This document shows positions 1-7,549 of a stretch of DNA of 64,000 nt, one piece after another (position 1 is the first letter of the stretch; each line of letters opens with the position of its first letter). A program made the position numbers and the translations under genes. The stretch spans positions 1-64,000 of the forward strand of contig JBPOHS010000001.1 in assembly GCA_052035295.1 (NCBI GenBank), given 5' to 3'. Source of the stretch: HdN1 sp052035295. Its GTDB lineage: Bacteria > Pseudomonadota > Gammaproteobacteria > Pseudomonadales > Ketobacteraceae. The notes beneath the pieces were generated by a model, which was not told the origin of the DNA, searched no databases, and saw only the letters and a list, made by a program, of their open reading frames with translations.

Positions 1-324
1 CTCGGCCTGCCGGACGTAGACGCATTCCACTCCATTCGGCACGATGCCGCGCACCACTTGCAGCAGGTCGGTCTTGTGGCGGGCTTCCAGCTCCGCTTCC
101 AGCTCGTAAGCCTTGTCGAAATGATCGGCGATGGCATTCTTGGTGCGCCCGATGATGAAAACCAGAGTCTCCACCCCCGCCGCCACCGCTTCCTCGACCC
201 CGTACTGAATCAGCGGCTTATCGACGATTGGAAGCATTTCCTTGGGGCTAGCCTTGGTCGCCGGCAGGAATCGAGTTCCGAGGCCGGCCACCGGGAATAC
301 CGCCTTGCGCACTTGCCGTTTCAC
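1..324 (-). CDS. galU: UTP-glucose-1-phosphate uridylyltransferase, N-terminal part (copy 1, cut by window edge)
   Basis: Makes UDP-glucose from UTP and glucose-1-phosphate in the cytoplasm. Only the first 108 codons are in the window. The translation begins VKRQVRKAVFPVAGLGTRF and continues with the nucleotidyltransferase signature GxGTRFLPATK, then PKEMLPIVDKPLIQYGVEEA, which is diagnostic of GalU. The chosen GTG start has a GAGG ribosome-binding site about 9 bases upstream. The gene lies 149 bases downstream of roxA on the same strand. A second, clearly different galU begins at 63854, so this genome has two copies. The call is firm; only the rest of the gene is unseen. Confidence 0.93.
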   Translation of the reverse strand, partial: MKRQVRKAVFPVAGLGTRFLPATKASPKEMLPIVDKPLIQYGVEEAVAAGVETLVFIIGRTKNAIADHFDKAYELEAELEARHKTDLLQVVRGIVPNGVECVYVRQAE

Positions 325-379
325 CTTGAATTTACCTCGTGGGTTATGAGTGTGTCGTTCTCGCCATGACTGGGCCGCA

Positions 380-407
380 TTGTCCGGCATCGGGTCCAGC
401 CGGACAA
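380..407. repeat. Inverted repeat between roxA and galU copy 1
   Basis: A perfect 9-bp stem TTGTCCGGC / GCCGGACAA encloses a 10-base loop in the 149-base gap between roxA and galU. No T-run follows on the minus strand, so it is not a standard intrinsic terminator. It could be a Rho-type or processing hairpin, or a protein-binding site. Confidence 0.45.
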
Positions 408-473
408 GTAAAAACCCCTCTCTGGAGCAGGTCTTTGGGCACCCCTGATTTGCCATTGGAGCAGACGGAACGC

Positions 474-1649
474 TCAATCCGCTTCTTCATAGATCACCAA
501 CAATCCCTCGTTCAGCAGATCCAGCAGCAGTTGGCGGGCGTCAGGCTGCTTCAGTGCCTCGCGCAGCCGCGCCGGAGTCAGTGTACGATACCGGCACAAC
601 AGCGGTGCCACAAACGCCAGCGCCGGTCCCAACGCGCAGGCTTGCCCATCCACGAACAGCACCGTCTCTCCCGCTGGATCGACCATGTAATGGAAGCGCG
701 AGCCGGGATTGCGCTCCAGCGAACCGCCGCCGCGCACATGTTCCCGCAAGTCGTTCTCCGAATAGGGGTCCGTCTCCGGCTCGGCGCGAAAACCCGGTTT
801 GGGCTCGCTCAGGTAGCGACCGAACCAGACCGCGATGGTCTCATCGTCCAGGCTGATGACCTCGTGCAACAGACTCCGCACCCTGGCCAGCGCGGCCGGG
901 CCGATCTCGCCAGGATGGTCCTGCACGCTCAGGTCGGGATCGGTGTAGCGCGCCTCGGGGTCGATGCCGTCCAGCAGAAACTCCAGAAATCCACCGACCA
1001 GTTCCCGATGGCTGGGCGCACGGAACCCAACCGAGTAGGTCAGACACGGCTCCAGCGCCACCCCGTAATGGGCGACGCGCGGTGGCAGATACAGCAGATC
1101 GCCCGGCTCCAGTACCCACTCCTGCTCCGGTACGAACTCGCGCAGAATGCGCAACTCGGTATCGGGCAGGCAATTGTCCGACTCCACCGGTCGATGGCTG
1201 ATCTGCCAGCGCCGCCGGCCCTGCCCTTGCAGCAGGAACACATCGTAATCGTCCACATGCGGCCCGACCGAACCGGCCGGCGGCGCGTAGCTGATCATCA
1301 GATCGTCGATGCGCCAGTCGGGAATGAAACGAAACGGTTCCAGTAATGCCGTCAAATCCGACGCGTGTTTTTCGACATCCTGCACCAACAGGGTCCAATG
1401 ACTGTCCGGGAGCTTGAGAAAATCGTCGTCCACGAATGGCCCGTGCCGTAACTCCCACGGCTTTTCTCCACCCCGCTCCAGCACCAGCCGCGACTCCACG
1501 CCCTCCTCGCAGGCCAGCCCCGCCAGCTCCTCCGGCGTCAGCGGGTCCTGAAAACCCGACCATGCCCCGCGCACCAGCAGCGGTTGCTTCTGCCAGTACT
1601 CAGCCAGGAATCGCGCCGGAGTGAGTTCGCCCAATACCTTCGGCATCAT
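474..1649 (-). CDS. roxA: 50S ribosomal protein L16 3-hydroxylase (JmjC/cupin oxygenase)
   Basis: Fe(II)/2-oxoglutarate oxygenase that hydroxylates an arginine of ribosomal protein L16 (YcfD/RoxA family). The metal-binding H-x-D is visible in GPHVDDYDVF, with the distal histidine in PRVAHYGVAL. DWRIDDLMIS and the YSVGFRAPSHREL segment are also close to E. coli RoxA. The C-terminal third fits the winged-helix part of the family. The start is ambiguous. I chose the ATG at 1649, 7 bases after the purB stop, because it matches the length of the family. An in-frame ATG at 1685 would overlap purB by 29 bases. Neither has a strong ribosome-binding site. The purB-roxA order is common in Gammaproteobacteria. 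Sampled lines of this gene are about 65-68% GC, higher than most of the window. Confidence 0.9.
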   Translation of the reverse strand: MMPKVLGELTPARFLAEYWQKQPLLVRGAWSGFQDPLTPEELAGLACEEGVESRLVLERGGEKPWELRHGPFVDDDFLKLPDSHWTLLVQDVEKHASDLTALLEPFRFIPDWRIDDLMISYAPPAGSVGPHVDDYDVFLLQGQGRRRWQISHRPVESDNCLPDTELRILREFVPEQEWVLEPGDLLYLPPRVAHYGVALEPCLTYSVGFRAPSHRELVGGFLEFLLDGIDPEARYTDPDLSVQDHPGEIGPAALARVRSLLHEVISLDDETIAVWFGRYLSEPKPGFRAEPETDPYSENDLREHVRGGGSLERNPGSRFHYMVDPAGETVLFVDGQACALGPALAFVAPLLCRYRTLTPARLREALKQPDARQLLLDLLNEGLLVIYEEAD

Positions 1650-1656
1650 GGCGGCT

Positions 1657-3027
1657 TCAGACCCGACGCGCTTGGCCGGCGGCATTGCCGGTATAACCGG
1701 CCGGCGTCAGCGCCAAGAGCCGCTGTCTGGCCTCCTCGGGGATTGCCAGATCGGCGATGAACGCGCGCAGGGTCTCCCGATCCACCCGCTGGCCACGGGT
1801 CAGTGCCTTGAGTTGCTCGTAGGGCTGTTCGATGCCATGGCGGCGCATTACGGTCTGGATCGGTTCGGCCAACACTTCCCAGTTGGCATCCAGATCAGCG
1901 CCCAGCGCCGCTGTATCCACCTCCAGCTTGCCGATGCCCTTCAGACAGGATTGATAGGCCACCAGCGAATGCGCCAGCCCGACGCCCAACGTGCGCAGTA
2001 CGGTCGAGTCGGTCAGATCCCGCTGCCAGCGCGATACCGGCAGTTTGGCGGCCAAATGATCCAGCAGCGCGTTGGCCACTCCCAGATTGCCTTCGGCGTT
2101 CTCGAAGTCGATGGGGTTGACCTTGTGCGGCATGGTCGAGGAACCGATTTCGCCGGCCACGGTTCGCTGACGGAAATAGCCGATGGCGATGTAGCTCCAA
2201 AGATCGCGGCAGAAATCCAACAGCACGGTGTTGGCCCGCATCACCGCGTGGAAAAATTCCGCCATGTAGTCGTGCGGTTCGATCTGAATGGTATAAGGGT
2301 TCCAGTCCAACCCCAGATCCTCGGTCACGAAGCAGCGGGCAAACTCCTCCCAGTCCAGTTCCGGGTATGCCGCCAGATGGGCGTTGTAGTTGCCGACCGC
2401 GCCGTTGATCTTGCCCAGCAGGGGCACGGCCTTGATCTGGTCGAGCTGGCGCTGCAAACGATAGGCAACATTGGCCATTTCCTTGCCCATGGTGGTGGGG
2501 GAAGCGGTTTGCCCGTGCGTACGCGACAACATCGGGATATCCGCATAGCGATGCGCGAGAGCGCGGATCGCGGACACGATTTTTTCCTGCATCGGGACGA
2601 TCACCTGATCGCGGCCTTCCTTGAGCATGAGGGCGTGGCACAGGTTGTTGATGTCTTCGGAGGTGCAGGCGAAATGAATGAATTCGTTGACCTGGTGAAG
2701 TTCCGGCTGCGATGCCACTTTTTCCTTGAGCAGGTATTCGATGGCCTTTACGTCATGGTTGGTGGTTTTTTCAATGGCTTTAACACGCTCGGCATCGGCC
2801 AGGCAGAATCCACTAACGATGGTGTTGAGGGTTTCCTGGGCGGCGTCCGAGAACGGGCCGACTTCGCTGATGGCGGGATTGGCCGCGAGCGCCTGCAGCC
2901 AGCGCACTTCTACCTGGATTCGAAAACGGATCAAGCCATATTCGCTGAAAATGGTGCGCAGCGAGGCCGTTTTGGAACCGTAGCGACCATCGACAGGTGA
3001 TACGGCGGTCAATTCATTCAATTGCAT
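1657..3027 (-). CDS. purB: Adenylosuccinate lyase
   Basis: Catalyses two steps of purine synthesis: SAICAR to AICAR, and adenylosuccinate to AMP, both with release of fumarate. The protein is 456 residues, as expected for the gammaproteobacterial form. The superfamily signature GSSTMPHKVNPIDFEN is intact and contains the mobile catalytic-loop serines. RTHGQTASPTTMGKE supplies the catalytic histidine region, and the N-terminus MQLNELTAVSPVDGRYGSKT is typical. The ATG at 3027 has a GGGAGC ribosome-binding site. It lies downstream of hflD in the conserved mnmA-hflD-purB order. Confidence 0.97.
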   Translation of the reverse strand: MQLNELTAVSPVDGRYGSKTASLRTIFSEYGLIRFRIQVEVRWLQALAANPAISEVGPFSDAAQETLNTIVSGFCLADAERVKAIEKTTNHDVKAIEYLLKEKVASQPELHQVNEFIHFACTSEDINNLCHALMLKEGRDQVIVPMQEKIVSAIRALAHRYADIPMLSRTHGQTASPTTMGKEMANVAYRLQRQLDQIKAVPLLGKINGAVGNYNAHLAAYPELDWEEFARCFVTEDLGLDWNPYTIQIEPHDYMAEFFHAVMRANTVLLDFCRDLWSYIAIGYFRQRTVAGEIGSSTMPHKVNPIDFENAEGNLGVANALLDHLAAKLPVSRWQRDLTDSTVLRTLGVGLAHSLVAYQSCLKGIGKLEVDTAALGADLDANWEVLAEPIQTVMRRHGIEQPYEQLKALTRGQRVDRETLRAFIADLAIPEEARQRLLALTPAGYTGNAAGQARRV

Positions 3028-3060
3028 GGTCAGCTCCCGATCGGAATAGGAAAAACGATG

Positions 3061-3711
3061 TCACGCCATGGCCGCTTCTTGCTTGAGCTCAAGCAAGGCA
3101 TCCACCAGCGCGCGTTTGCGAAGGAAAAAATCTAAACGGCTGCCGCCCAGTTGCCGCCAGAGAATGGCGGAGCGGATACCGCAGAGGAAAATGGCACGTA
3201 CCTTGTTGGCGGTTTCTTCCTGGGCCAGATGACGCGGATCGCCCTTGACCTGAATGCGGTATTTGAGCGTGCCCATGGTGTCGAGGTACAGCTGGGCCAG
3301 GCGTGCAACGACGGAGGTGTGGGTCAGACTGTCAAAGTGTGCGCGCTGATGATCCAACTGTTCGAGTCGGGAACGGAGGATTGCGAGCAAATCCCTGTTG
3401 GTCCGCAGCGTTTTTTCAATATGCAGCAGGCCGATACAGTAACGGATGGTCTCTCCGAATTTCTGGGAATTCCTGGCGGTCATGACCTCCAGCAACACTT
3501 CGATACCGAATTTCAGGTCTTTCACACCACCATAGACGTCTTCGACATTCTTGGGATCCATGACGAAAACACTGCCGAACAGGCACTGGAGTGGCTCGCG
3601 CGGAATGTCGCCGGTGCGTGCGACCTGTTGTACCAGGGCAGCAGACTGGAACATGCCTGCCAGGGCCATGGCCTTGTGTTTGTTTTTGAGGGAAACGCTG
3701 GTTTTTGCCAT
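3061..3711 (-). CDS. hflD: HflD-like protein (lysogenization regulator homolog)
   Basis: HflD (YcfC) is a peripheral inner-membrane helical protein. In E. coli it binds phage lambda CII, and its chromosomal role is unclear. From the chosen ATG at 3711 the product is 216 residues (E. coli 213), starting MAKTSVSLKNKHKAMALAGMF. FGSVFVMDPKNVEDVYGG matches the conserved middle of the family. This start is 2 bases after the mnmA stop, so the two are probably translationally coupled. A longer in-frame start at 3753 would run into mnmA and is less likely. Position between mnmA and purB is the main support. Confidence 0.9.
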   Translation of the reverse strand: MAKTSVSLKNKHKAMALAGMFQSAALVQQVARTGDIPREPLQCLFGSVFVMDPKNVEDVYGGVKDLKFGIEVLLEVMTARNSQKFGETIRYCIGLLHIEKTLRTNRDLLAILRSRLEQLDHQRAHFDSLTHTSVVARLAQLYLDTMGTLKYRIQVKGDPRHLAQEETANKVRAIFLCGIRSAILWRQLGGSRLDFFLRKRALVDALLELKQEAAMA

Positions 3712-3713
3712 GA

Positions 3714-4817
3714 TTATCGCAAGGTACTCTCGATCACGCCGCCACCGAGGCAAACATTTCCCTGGTAGAACACGACATATTGCCCGGGGGTGACGGATCG
3801 TTGTGGTTCGTCAAAAGTGGCCAGGACAGTAGCGCCGTCCATGGTTACGATGCAATCCTGATCCGGCTGTCGATAACGGGTTTTGGCCTGGCACCGCAAA
3901 GGCAGGGCGGGGGATGCCCCCATGCCCCATTCGATGTGGGAGGCACGCAATCCTCGGGAATAAAGGCGCGGATTCTCGTTACCCTGGCCCACGATCAGAC
4001 GGTTGTTGTCGAGATCTTTTTCCAGCACATACCAGGGCGTTTCATCGGCATTTTTCAAACCCCCGATACCAATGCCCTGGCGCTGTCCCATGGTGTAATA
4101 CATCAGCCCCTGATGCTGGCCGATGACGTCGCCGGCTTCTGTTACGATCTGACCAGGCTGGGCCGGGATATACTGCTGCAGAAAGTCCTTGAAGCGTCTT
4201 TCACCGATGAAACAGATTCCCGTGCTGTCCTTCTTGGCGTGATTGGCGAAGCCCTGCGCTTCGGCAATACGGCGCACGTCGGGTTTGCAGATATCCCCGA
4301 GCGGGAAAAGCGTTTTGGCAATCTGCCGACCGGAGACGGCATGCAGGAAATAGCTCTGATCCTTGTTGGGGTCTTCACCCTTGCACAGTTCGGTATAGGT
4401 GCCGTCAGTCCGCTCAATGGAACGGCCACGTGCTGCATAGTGACCGGTGGCAATGTAATCTGCGCCCAATGACACGGCATAGTCGAGAAACGCCCGAAAT
4501 TTGATTTCCTTGTTGCACAGGATATCTGGGTTGGGAGTACGTCCCGCCTTGTATTCAGCAATAAAATGCTCGAACACGCGATCCCAGTATTCGGCGGCGA
4601 AATTGGCGGTATGCAGGTGGATACCCAGTTGATCCGCCACCTGCTGGGCATCGGCCAGATCGGTGATGGCGGTGCAGTATTCGGTACCGTCATCTTCTTC
4701 CCAATTCTTCATGAACAGGCCTTCGACGTGATAGCCCTGCTGCTGCAGAAGATAGGCGGCGACCGAAGAATCGACCCCGCCCGACATGCCGACAATGACT
4801 TTCTTTCCGATCGTCAT
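3714..4817 (-). CDS. mnmA: tRNA-specific 2-thiouridylase MnmA
   Basis: Transfers sulfur to uridine-34 of tRNA-Lys, -Glu and -Gln (the s2U part of mnm5s2U). The PP-loop SGGVDSS lies at residues 12-18. The two catalytic cysteines are Cys101 (PDILCNKEIKF) and Cys201 (STGICFIGERRF). The protein is 367 residues, as usual. The sulfur donor would be the TusBCDE relay, and those genes are also in this window at 26.6-28.0 kb. The gene is followed within 2 bases by hflD and preceded by nudJ. Confidence 0.97.
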   Translation of the reverse strand: MTIGKKVIVGMSGGVDSSVAAYLLQQQGYHVEGLFMKNWEEDDGTEYCTAITDLADAQQVADQLGIHLHTANFAAEYWDRVFEHFIAEYKAGRTPNPDILCNKEIKFRAFLDYAVSLGADYIATGHYAARGRSIERTDGTYTELCKGEDPNKDQSYFLHAVSGRQIAKTLFPLGDICKPDVRRIAEAQGFANHAKKDSTGICFIGERRFKDFLQQYIPAQPGQIVTEAGDVIGQHQGLMYYTMGQRQGIGIGGLKNADETPWYVLEKDLDNNRLIVGQGNENPRLYSRGLRASHIEWGMGASPALPLRCQAKTRYRQPDQDCIVTMDGATVLATFDEPQRSVTPGQYVVFYQGNVCLGGGVIESTLR

Positions 4818-4820
4818 GGC

Positions 4821-5270
4821 TCAACCAATGGGATGTTCGTAGATGAGATCGAGCGGGAAGCGCTTGCCGGCCAGGTAGTCCTCGATACATTTGACTACCA
4901 GCGGGCTGCGCAATTTGCTTCCCAGTGCCTTGACTTCATCGAGGGTGAGCCAGCGCGGCCCGACAATGCCATGATCCAGCGGGAAGTCGGTCTGTTCTAC
5001 GGGTTTGGCAGCAAAACAGAAACGGTAATAAGTGACGCCCGGCTTCTCGGATTTCAGTGTGTAGATGCCAACCAGGTCAGTAAGTTCGACTGTCCAGGCG
5101 GTTTCTTCGAGCGTTTCCCGTACGGCAGCGGCAAGGATGGATTCATCTTCATCGACGTGACCAGCGGGCTGATTGAAGACGGTCTGGCCGTCGACAAGTT
5201 CTTCCACGAGCAGGAACTTACCGTCCTTCTCGACAATGGTGGCCGCGACCGCGTGTGGCATCCAGATCAT
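4821..5270 (-). CDS. nudJ: NUDIX hydrolase, NudJ type
   Basis: A small pyrophosphohydrolase; E. coli NudJ acts on thiamine-precursor and nucleoside diphosphates. From the ATG at 5270 the product is 149 residues, starting MIWMPHAVAATIVEKDGKF. The Nudix box is GHVDEDE-x7-RETLEET, but the last positions are A-W where the consensus has G plus an aliphatic residue. The C-terminal SPLVVKCIEDYLAGKRFPL resembles NudJ. The stop is 3 bases before the mnmA ATG, so the two are an operon. The reading frame stays open another 116 codons upstream, but that part is low-complexity, rich in R and C, and covers a repeat region, so I excluded it. Confidence 0.88.
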   Translation of the reverse strand: MIWMPHAVAATIVEKDGKFLLVEELVDGQTVFNQPAGHVDEDESILAAAVRETLEETAWTVELTDLVGIYTLKSEKPGVTYYRFCFAAKPVEQTDFPLDHGIVGPRWLTLDEVKALGSKLRSPLVVKCIEDYLAGKRFPLDLIYEHPIG

Positions 5271-5454
5271 GTAGATGTATCCGCTAACAATAAGAAACCG
5301 TGGGGTTGCCCCGGGGTTCGCCCCGGGCAGGGGGCGAATTTTAGCGGATTTGGGTGCAGGAAAGAAAATTAATCGTGTGTTCAGGAGCCACCTGCACAGG
5401 AGCCACCTGCACAGGAGCGACCTGCACCGGATCTTCTTCAGCGGATCGGTCAAC
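5271..5454. other. Intergenic region upstream of nudJ: GC-rich hairpin
   Basis: This 184-base leader separates the unknown gene at 5455 from nudJ, both on the minus strand. Positions 5310-5316 and 5321-5327 form a 7-bp all-GC stem closed by a TTCG/CGAA tetraloop. On the minus strand it is followed by a GC-rich stretch and then TTTCTTATT. It could be a weak terminator of the upstream gene or a leader structure of nudJ. A three-copy 15-bp tandem repeat lies further upstream and is listed separately. Confidence 0.4.
5382..5426. repeat. Three tandem copies of a 15-bp unit
   Basis: The unit CAGGAGCCACCTGCA occurs at 5382-5396 and 5397-5411, and as CAGGAGCGACCTGCA at 5412-5426. The copies are head-to-tail with one mismatch in the third. 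Because 15 is a multiple of three, the array keeps frame with the open stretch upstream of nudJ. Copy number could vary by slippage. Confidence 0.85.
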
Positions 5455-6171
5455 TCAAGCCGCGCTGGCCTGAAAAGAACGAACCTCGTCATGCAGTAAC
5501 GATTCAAAGTAAGCTGCCAGCGGCAGCATGGCCTGGTGGGGCATTTCCTTGAACATCTTGTGAACGACCGCCGTGGTTCCCTTGTGCGCAGTCTTGATGC
5601 CCAGGTCGGAGGCGGCACGGGTAATGCGCCCGAGCTTCACCTGATCCACGGGTTTGGCGTAATAGGCATCGATACCGGCTTCGATTAACCGCTCGAGGGC
5701 GGCAATGATGTCGGCGCGATACACATCGACATTGGCATCCGTGCGGACACGAGCGAGCAATGTCTGCGCCAGTGAAAACAGTTCTTCGGACAGGGTGAAA
5801 CAGACAAAGTAACGGCCGGGTTCCGTTTCGCTGGCGCAAAGCAGTTGTGCCATGTAATCGCCCATCACTTTCAGCTGCGGGACCGGCGTACCCACAATGA
5901 CCTTGCGTACCACCATGTGGACACCTTTCTGCACTGCGCCCACCCCTGCATCGGCGGCCTTGCGCAGCATGTTTGACAGTTCAATCATGCTGCTGGGCTT
6001 GGCGTAATAGGCATCGAAACCGGTATCAGTGAGGCGGATGACATTCTCCGCCGCGCGTTGATCGATGTTCGGGGCGGTCTGACCCGACTGGAGCTCTTTG
6101 ATTACCTGTACGCAGGAATGATATAAGTCAGCGCTGATCTCGAACCCGAAGAAACACTGTTGGTTATCCAT
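5455..6171 (-). CDS. Unrecognised protein with two tandem copies of a domain containing DAYYAKP
   Basis: I do not recognise this family. From the ATG at 6171 (MDNQQCFFGFEISADLYHS) the product is 238 residues, with no signal peptide and no membrane segment. It is a clear internal duplication. Residues 1-112 and 113-238 align throughout: CFFGFEISADLYHS with YFVCFTLSEELFSL, then GFDAYYAKPSSMIELSNMLRKAAD with GIDAYYAKPVDQVKLGRITRAAS, then an AVQKGVHMVVRKV / TAHKGTTAVVHKM pair. The seven-residue DAYYAKP sits at 53-59 and 168-174. Predicted content is mainly helical. The gene is divergent from moaCDE, with a palindrome in the shared intergenic region. A longer start at 6279 is possible but would cover that palindrome. 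The function is unknown; the neighbour only hints at a molybdopterin connection. Confidence 0.8.
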   Translation of the reverse strand: MDNQQCFFGFEISADLYHSCVQVIKELQSGQTAPNIDQRAAENVIRLTDTGFDAYYAKPSSMIELSNMLRKAADAGVGAVQKGVHMVVRKVIVGTPVPQLKVMGDYMAQLLCASETEPGRYFVCFTLSEELFSLAQTLLARVRTDANVDVYRADIIAALERLIEAGIDAYYAKPVDQVKLGRITRAASDLGIKTAHKGTTAVVHKMFKEMPHQAMLPLAAYFESLLHDEVRSFQASAA

Positions 6172-6202
6172 GTAAAACACCTCGGTATTCCAAGGGCCGC
6201 TG

Positions 6203-6216
6203 ACCCCATATGGGGT
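6203..6216. promoter_or_regulatory. Perfect 14-bp palindrome between the DAYYAKP gene and moaC
   Basis: ACCCCATATGGGGT is a perfect dyad, 32 bases upstream of the DAYYAKP start and about 120 bases upstream of moaC. It is a good candidate operator for a divergent promoter region. It could alternatively form a small hairpin in the leader of the minus-strand gene. Confidence 0.45.
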
Positions 6217-6259
6217 AGTGGCGCGGGTCTTGGGTTTGTTTTTTATTTGGCCGGAAGGG

Positions 6260-6278
6260 GTACGCCATGCGTACGCCA
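6260..6278. repeat. Direct repeat GTACGCCA x2, 11-bp period
   Basis: GTACGCCA occurs at 6260-6267 and 6271-6278, one helical turn apart, about 60 bases upstream of moaC. The spacing would suit a dimeric regulator. Confidence 0.4.
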
Positions 6279-6336
6279 CTATATCAACAGTTTTCTATTG
6301 TGAAAACCGGTCCAAAAACCTGGCGTAGGAGTCCGG

Positions 6337-6840
6337 ATGACAGAGTCGAGCGACAACATTGAGAAAGCAGGCTTTTCCCATGTGGATGCCAGTGGCGAAG
6401 CCATCATGGTTGACGTCGGGGGCAAGCAGGAAACCGAACGCGTGGCCCGTGCCCGTGCGTGGGTGCGCATGCAGCCCGAGACGCTCGCCATGATTCTGGA
6501 AGGCAGACACCACAAAGGTGATGTCTTTGCCACGGCGCGCATCGCTGGAATCCAGGCCGCCAAGCGCACATGGGAGCTGATCCCGCTTTGCCACCCGCTG
6601 ATGCTCAGTTCGGTGAAGGTGGAGCTTGCGCCTGAAACAGAGACGCATCGTGTCCGTATCGATACTCTCTGTAAACTTACCGGCAAGACCGGCGTCGAAA
6701 TGGAAGCCCTGACCGCCGCTTCGGTGGCGGCACTAACGCTCTACGACATGTGCAAGGCGGTGGACAAGGGCATGGTCATCGAGTCGGTGCAGTTGCTGGA
6801 GAAAATCGGCGGTAAAAGCGGACATTGGAGTGCACCATGA
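6337..6840 (+). CDS. moaC: Cyclic pyranopterin monophosphate synthase MoaC
   Basis: Converts 3',8-cyclo-7,8-dihydro-GTP to cyclic pyranopterin monophosphate in molybdenum cofactor synthesis. The protein is 167 residues (family about 160). The conserved LCHPL, KTGVEMEALTA and LYDMCKAVDKG blocks that build the active site are present. The ATG at 6337 has an AGGAG site five bases away. The stop overlaps the moaD start (ATGA). MoaA, which makes the substrate, is not in this window. Confidence 0.97.
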   Translation: MTESSDNIEKAGFSHVDASGEAIMVDVGGKQETERVARARAWVRMQPETLAMILEGRHHKGDVFATARIAGIQAAKRTWELIPLCHPLMLSSVKVELAPETETHRVRIDTLCKLTGKTGVEMEALTAASVAALTLYDMCKAVDKGMVIESVQLLEKIGGKSGHWSAP

Positions 6841-7088
6841 TCAAGATTCTCTACTTTGCAAAGACCCGTGAAACCGTGGGCAAAAGTGAAGAAATGCTCG
6901 ATCTTGCCGGGGGCTCGGCCACTGTCGCCAACATCATCGACACTCTGGTGGCACGCGGTGCCCCCTACGACGTGGCATTTGACGACGGCAGGATTCTGGC
7001 CGCCATCAACCAGGAAATGACGTCACTTTCTGCTGCGGTAACCGATGGCGACGAGCTGGCCTTCTTTCCGCCGGTGACTGGAGGTTAG
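6837..7088 (+). CDS. moaD: Molybdopterin synthase sulfur-carrier subunit MoaD
   Basis: Ubiquitin-like small subunit that carries a C-terminal thiocarboxylate to molybdopterin synthase. From the ATG at 6837, which overlaps the moaC stop, it is 83 residues. It starts MIKILYFAKTRETVG and ends FFPPVTGG, with the required terminal Gly-Gly. moaE begins 2 bases after its stop codon, so moaCDE is a single translationally coupled unit. Confidence 0.96.
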   Translation: MIKILYFAKTRETVGKSEEMLDLAGGSATVANIIDTLVARGAPYDVAFDDGRILAAINQEMTSLSAAVTDGDELAFFPPVTGG

Positions 7089-7090
7089 GT

Positions 7091-7549
7091 ATGAAATGTC
7101 GGGTCACGGTATCCGAGCACGATTTCGATACGAGAGCTCTCGCGGCGCTGCTGGTCGAGGGTGACAACGACATCGGCGCCCTCGCCAGCTTTGTTGGCCT
7201 GGTGCGCGGCGGGAAAGGCGAGACGGCCATTGATGGCATGGTGCTTGAACATTATCCGGGTATGACCGAGAAATCCCTGCGGGCAATTGCGGCACAGGCG
7301 GCTGCGCGCTGGCCATTGCTCGGCGTTGAAATTTATCACCGCATCGGGCATCTGTTACCGGGCGAGCAGATCGTGTATGTCGGGGTGACCAGCCGCCACC
7401 GCCAGGCGGCCTTTGATGCCTGCGCCTTTATTATGGATTACCTCAAGACCGCGGCCCCTTTCTGGAAGAAGGAGTTGCGGAACGGGATGGGTGTCTGGGT
7501 GGATGCGCGCGAGAGCGATCAGGCCGCGCTCGATCGCTGGATGCGTTGA
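7091..7549 (+). CDS. moaE: Molybdopterin synthase catalytic subunit MoaE
   Basis: Dimeric large subunit that inserts two dithiolene sulfurs into cyclic pyranopterin monophosphate with MoaD. The protein is 152 residues, as expected. MVLEHYPGMTEKSL, IYHRIGHLLPGEQIVYVGV, SRHRQAAFDAC and the catalytic-lysine region APFWKKE are all present. A GGAGG site precedes the ATG. The last 107 bases are overlapped on the opposite strand by the extended end of rluE. Confidence 0.97.
   Translation: MKCRVTVSEHDFDTRALAALLVEGDNDIGALASFVGLVRGGKGETAIDGMVLEHYPGMTEKSLRAIAAQAAARWPLLGVEIYHRIGHLLPGEQIVYVGVTSRHRQAAFDACAFIMDYLKTAAPFWKKELRNGMGVWVDARESDQAALDRWMR

Noticed and set aside
58..369. Plus-strand frame of 103 codons at the left edge
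   Set aside because: It is antisense to the galU start on the minus strand, which has the full family signature.
339..1346. Long plus-strand frame of 335 codons opposite roxA
   Set aside because: Composition is Q/R-rich without family features; the opposite strand is a clear RoxA.
1621..3000. Plus-strand frame of 459 codons opposite purB
   Set aside because: Shadow of a GC-rich real gene; purB has its signature on the minus strand.
5271..5618. N-terminal extension of nudJ by 116 codons
   Set aside because: The extension is R/C/L-rich, crosses a tandem repeat and overlaps the upstream gene; NudJ homologues start at the chosen ATG.
6172..6336. Molybdenum-cofactor riboswitch before moaC
   Set aside because: I could not find the multi-stem pattern expected of the Moco RNA; only a short palindrome and a direct repeat are present.
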